A DNA stretch of 33,819 bases from a bacterium BMS3Abin08. GTDB taxonomy: Bacteria > Nitrospirota > Thermodesulfovibrionia > Thermodesulfovibrionales > JdFR-85. Location of the stretch: NCBI GenBank assembly GCA_002897935.1, contig BDTA01000042.1:1-33819 (forward strand), in the 5' to 3' direction. Shown piece by piece: positions 32,590-33,819 of this stretch. Position numbers and translations under genes: made by a program. Positions within the stretch are counted from its first letter, which is position 1. Each line of letters starts with the position of its first letter. The notes beneath the pieces were generated by a model. That model had not been told where the DNA came from, made no database searches, and saw only the letters and a program-made list of their open reading frames with translations.

Positions 32590-33642
32590 ATGTTAAAAAA
32601 AAGCATGTCCCGCATTTACTTTCTGATTATCGCTATTGTTAGCGTTATTCTAACCGCCTGTGCTCCTCCTGCGACAAAGAAGGTGGAGATCTACTGGCCT
32701 TTACCCCCCGAACAACCGAAAATAAAATGGGTTGGCTGGATAAGGGGAGAGATCGACGTTAAGGAGACAGGCACCGGAGAACAGCTTCTCAAGACCATTG
32801 TCGGAGAGAAAGAGGGAGGCATACTCCTTGGAAAACCATATGGTGTTCATGCTGCAAAAGGGAGGCTATATGTATCCGACACCGGGGCAGGGAGGGTGGC
32901 CGTCTTCGACCTGAAGGCAAAAAAGGCATTCTACATCGGCAATGAGGGGTTGGGTATGCTCAAGAGGCCCATAGGAGTTGTTACCGACAAGGATGGCAAT
33001 ATATATGTGACGGATAGCGCAGAGGACAGGGCGATAGTTTATGACAACAACGGGAAATATCTCCATGCTATCGGCGAGAAGAAACAGTTTGGACGACCGG
33101 TCGGGATCGCCGTAAACGACCGGCTCGGAAGGGTGTACGTGGTTGATACAAAGAGGCATCATATCCAGGTCTTTACAAAGGGCGGTAAATTCCTGTTTGA
33201 ATTCGGTAAGAGAGGGACCGGTGATGGAGAATTCAACTTTCCTACAAATATCTTCATTGGAAAGGACGGCAAGATATATATAACAGACAGTATGAACTTC
33301 CGGGTTCAGATATTCGACCCTGAAGGAAAATTTATCATGAAGTTTGGTCAGATAGGCGATATCCCCGGGAAGTTTGCAAGACCAAAGGGGATCGCCGTTG
33401 ACTCCGAGGGACATATCTATGTGGTTGATGCAGCATTTAATAATGTCCAGATATTCAATGAGAAAGGCCGGCTCCTTCTCTTTTTCGGACAGATGGGAGT
33501 CGGTCCGGGAAAGTTCTGGCTCCCTGCGGGTATGTACATAGATAAGAATGATAAGATATATGTGGCTGACCAGTATAACAGGAGGATAGATATATTTCAG
33601 TATTTGGGCGAGAAGTACAGGAAAAGCCGGCAGCAGAAATAG
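32590..33642 (+). CDS. NHL-repeat beta-propeller lipoprotein
   Basis: A 350-residue exported lipoprotein: hydrophobic segment then lipobox LTAC (Cys24), after ATG 32590 (ATG 32608 is possible too). After a short linker there are about six NHL-type blades, each with a G-x-x-V/I-Y-V-x-D signature: YVSDTGAGRVAVFD, YVTDSAEDRAIVYD, YVVDTKRHHIQVF, YITDSMNFRVQIFD, YVVDAAFNNVQIF and YVADQYNRRIDIF. Such propellers bind proteins or glycans. The protein probably sits at the periplasmic face of a membrane. The following gene appears to be a glycosyltransferase, so a role in envelope glycan assembly is possible. Confidence 0.88.
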   Translation: MLKKSMSRIYFLIIAIVSVILTACAPPATKKVEIYWPLPPEQPKIKWVGWIRGEIDVKETGTGEQLLKTIVGEKEGGILLGKPYGVHAAKGRLYVSDTGAGRVAVFDLKAKKAFYIGNEGLGMLKRPIGVVTDKDGNIYVTDSAEDRAIVYDNNGKYLHAIGEKKQFGRPVGIAVNDRLGRVYVVDTKRHHIQVFTKGGKFLFEFGKRGTGDGEFNFPTNIFIGKDGKIYITDSMNFRVQIFDPEGKFIMKFGQIGDIPGKFARPKGIAVDSEGHIYVVDAAFNNVQIFNEKGRLLLFFGQMGVGPGKFWLPAGMYIDKNDKIYVADQYNRRIDIFQYLGEKYRKSRQQK

Positions 33643-33663
33643 GTGGTAGGTAAATAATCTATA

Positions 33664-33764
33664 ATCCAAAACCAATGACCCAAAACCTACGACCTAAGCC
33701 CTGACCCATGACCTACAACCTACACCCTACACCCTAAGCCATGACCCGTCACCCATCACCCCAG
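33664..33764. repeat. Degenerate 7-nt C-rich repeat tract
   Basis: Between the NHL gene and the next start, the plus strand runs in approximate heptamers such as TACAACC, TACACCC (twice), ATGACCC, GTCACCC and ATCACCC. It resembles a decayed simple-sequence tract and supplies the ATG of the next gene. Confidence 0.6.
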
Positions 33765-33819
33765 TCAACAATAGCGATACTCATTCCCTGTTATAACGAG
33801 GGAAAGACTGTCGCCGGAG
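33741..33819 (+). CDS. Family 2 glycosyltransferase, 5' end only
   Basis: Twenty-six codons are visible before the window ends. After MTRHPSPQS they read TIAILIPCYNEGKTVAG, the standard N-terminal Rossmann opening of GT2 enzymes (IPCYNE). ATG 33741 is the only usable start, since TAA stands in frame two codons earlier. No ribosome site is seen, and the first nine codons come from the heptamer tract. Confidence 0.75.
   Translation, partial: MTRHPSPQSTIAILIPCYNEGKTVAG

Overview
The window looks like chromosomal DNA of a Gram-negative anaerobe. The evidence is outer-membrane and periplasmic machinery (BtuB, two lipoproteins, an MltD-type transglycosylase), heptosyltransferase-type glycosyltransferases, and a large corrinoid-dependent methyl-transfer cluster. 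Nitrospirota or Desulfobacterota would fit, but taxonomy is inference; no ribosomal marker is present.

Layout. 1-499: a transposase remnant and a hairpin repeat. 500-2218 (minus): lytic transglycosylase lipoprotein. 2330-4483 (minus): compact SOS cassette lexA - small protein - dinB, behind a promoter that overlaps a perfect palindrome and leaves almost no mRNA leader. 4714-4789: tRNA-Ala(GGC) with its own promoter. 5206-8296: soluble PAS-rich histidine kinase and NarL/LuxR-type response regulator, with a 19-bp palindrome upstream. 8551-19365: corrinoid methyl-transfer cluster on the plus strand. It holds two UroD/MtaA-like zinc methyltransferases, one corrinoid protein, one RACE-type reductive activator, and between them a G3E GTPase, an unknown protein, a CbbQ/NorQ-type AAA+ ATPase, a CbbO/NorD-like VWA protein with a zincin motif, a Cys-rich miniprotein and a DUF2284 protein. 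19516-24644: cobalamin riboswitch followed by btuB-btuF-btuC-btuD, then a GGQ release-factor-like gene.

The central 19 kb reads as one cobalamin-centred programme. The two-component system probably senses substrate or redox state. One UroD-like enzyme methylates the corrinoid protein and the other takes the methyl group off. RACE re-reduces inactivated Co(II). The GTPase, ATPase, VWA-zincin and Cys-rich proteins are candidate metal or cofactor loading and remodelling factors. BtuBFCD supplies corrinoid. The substrate cannot be read from sequence.

25010-33819 is an accessory region packed with short mobile elements: a TA-flanked MITE, a two-hairpin insertion in a DUF559 gene, an 8-bp-duplicating MITE in a GxxExxY gene, CTCG-ended elements, and tandem hairpins. 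Around them are broken genes (DUF559, GxxExxY, GIY-YIG, a half-length GT9) and intact ones: two GT9 glycosyltransferases, a DUF4143 ATPase, a HEPN/MNT pair and an NHL-repeat lipoprotein. The window ends in the first codons of a probable family 2 glycosyltransferase that starts inside a degenerate 7-nt repeat.
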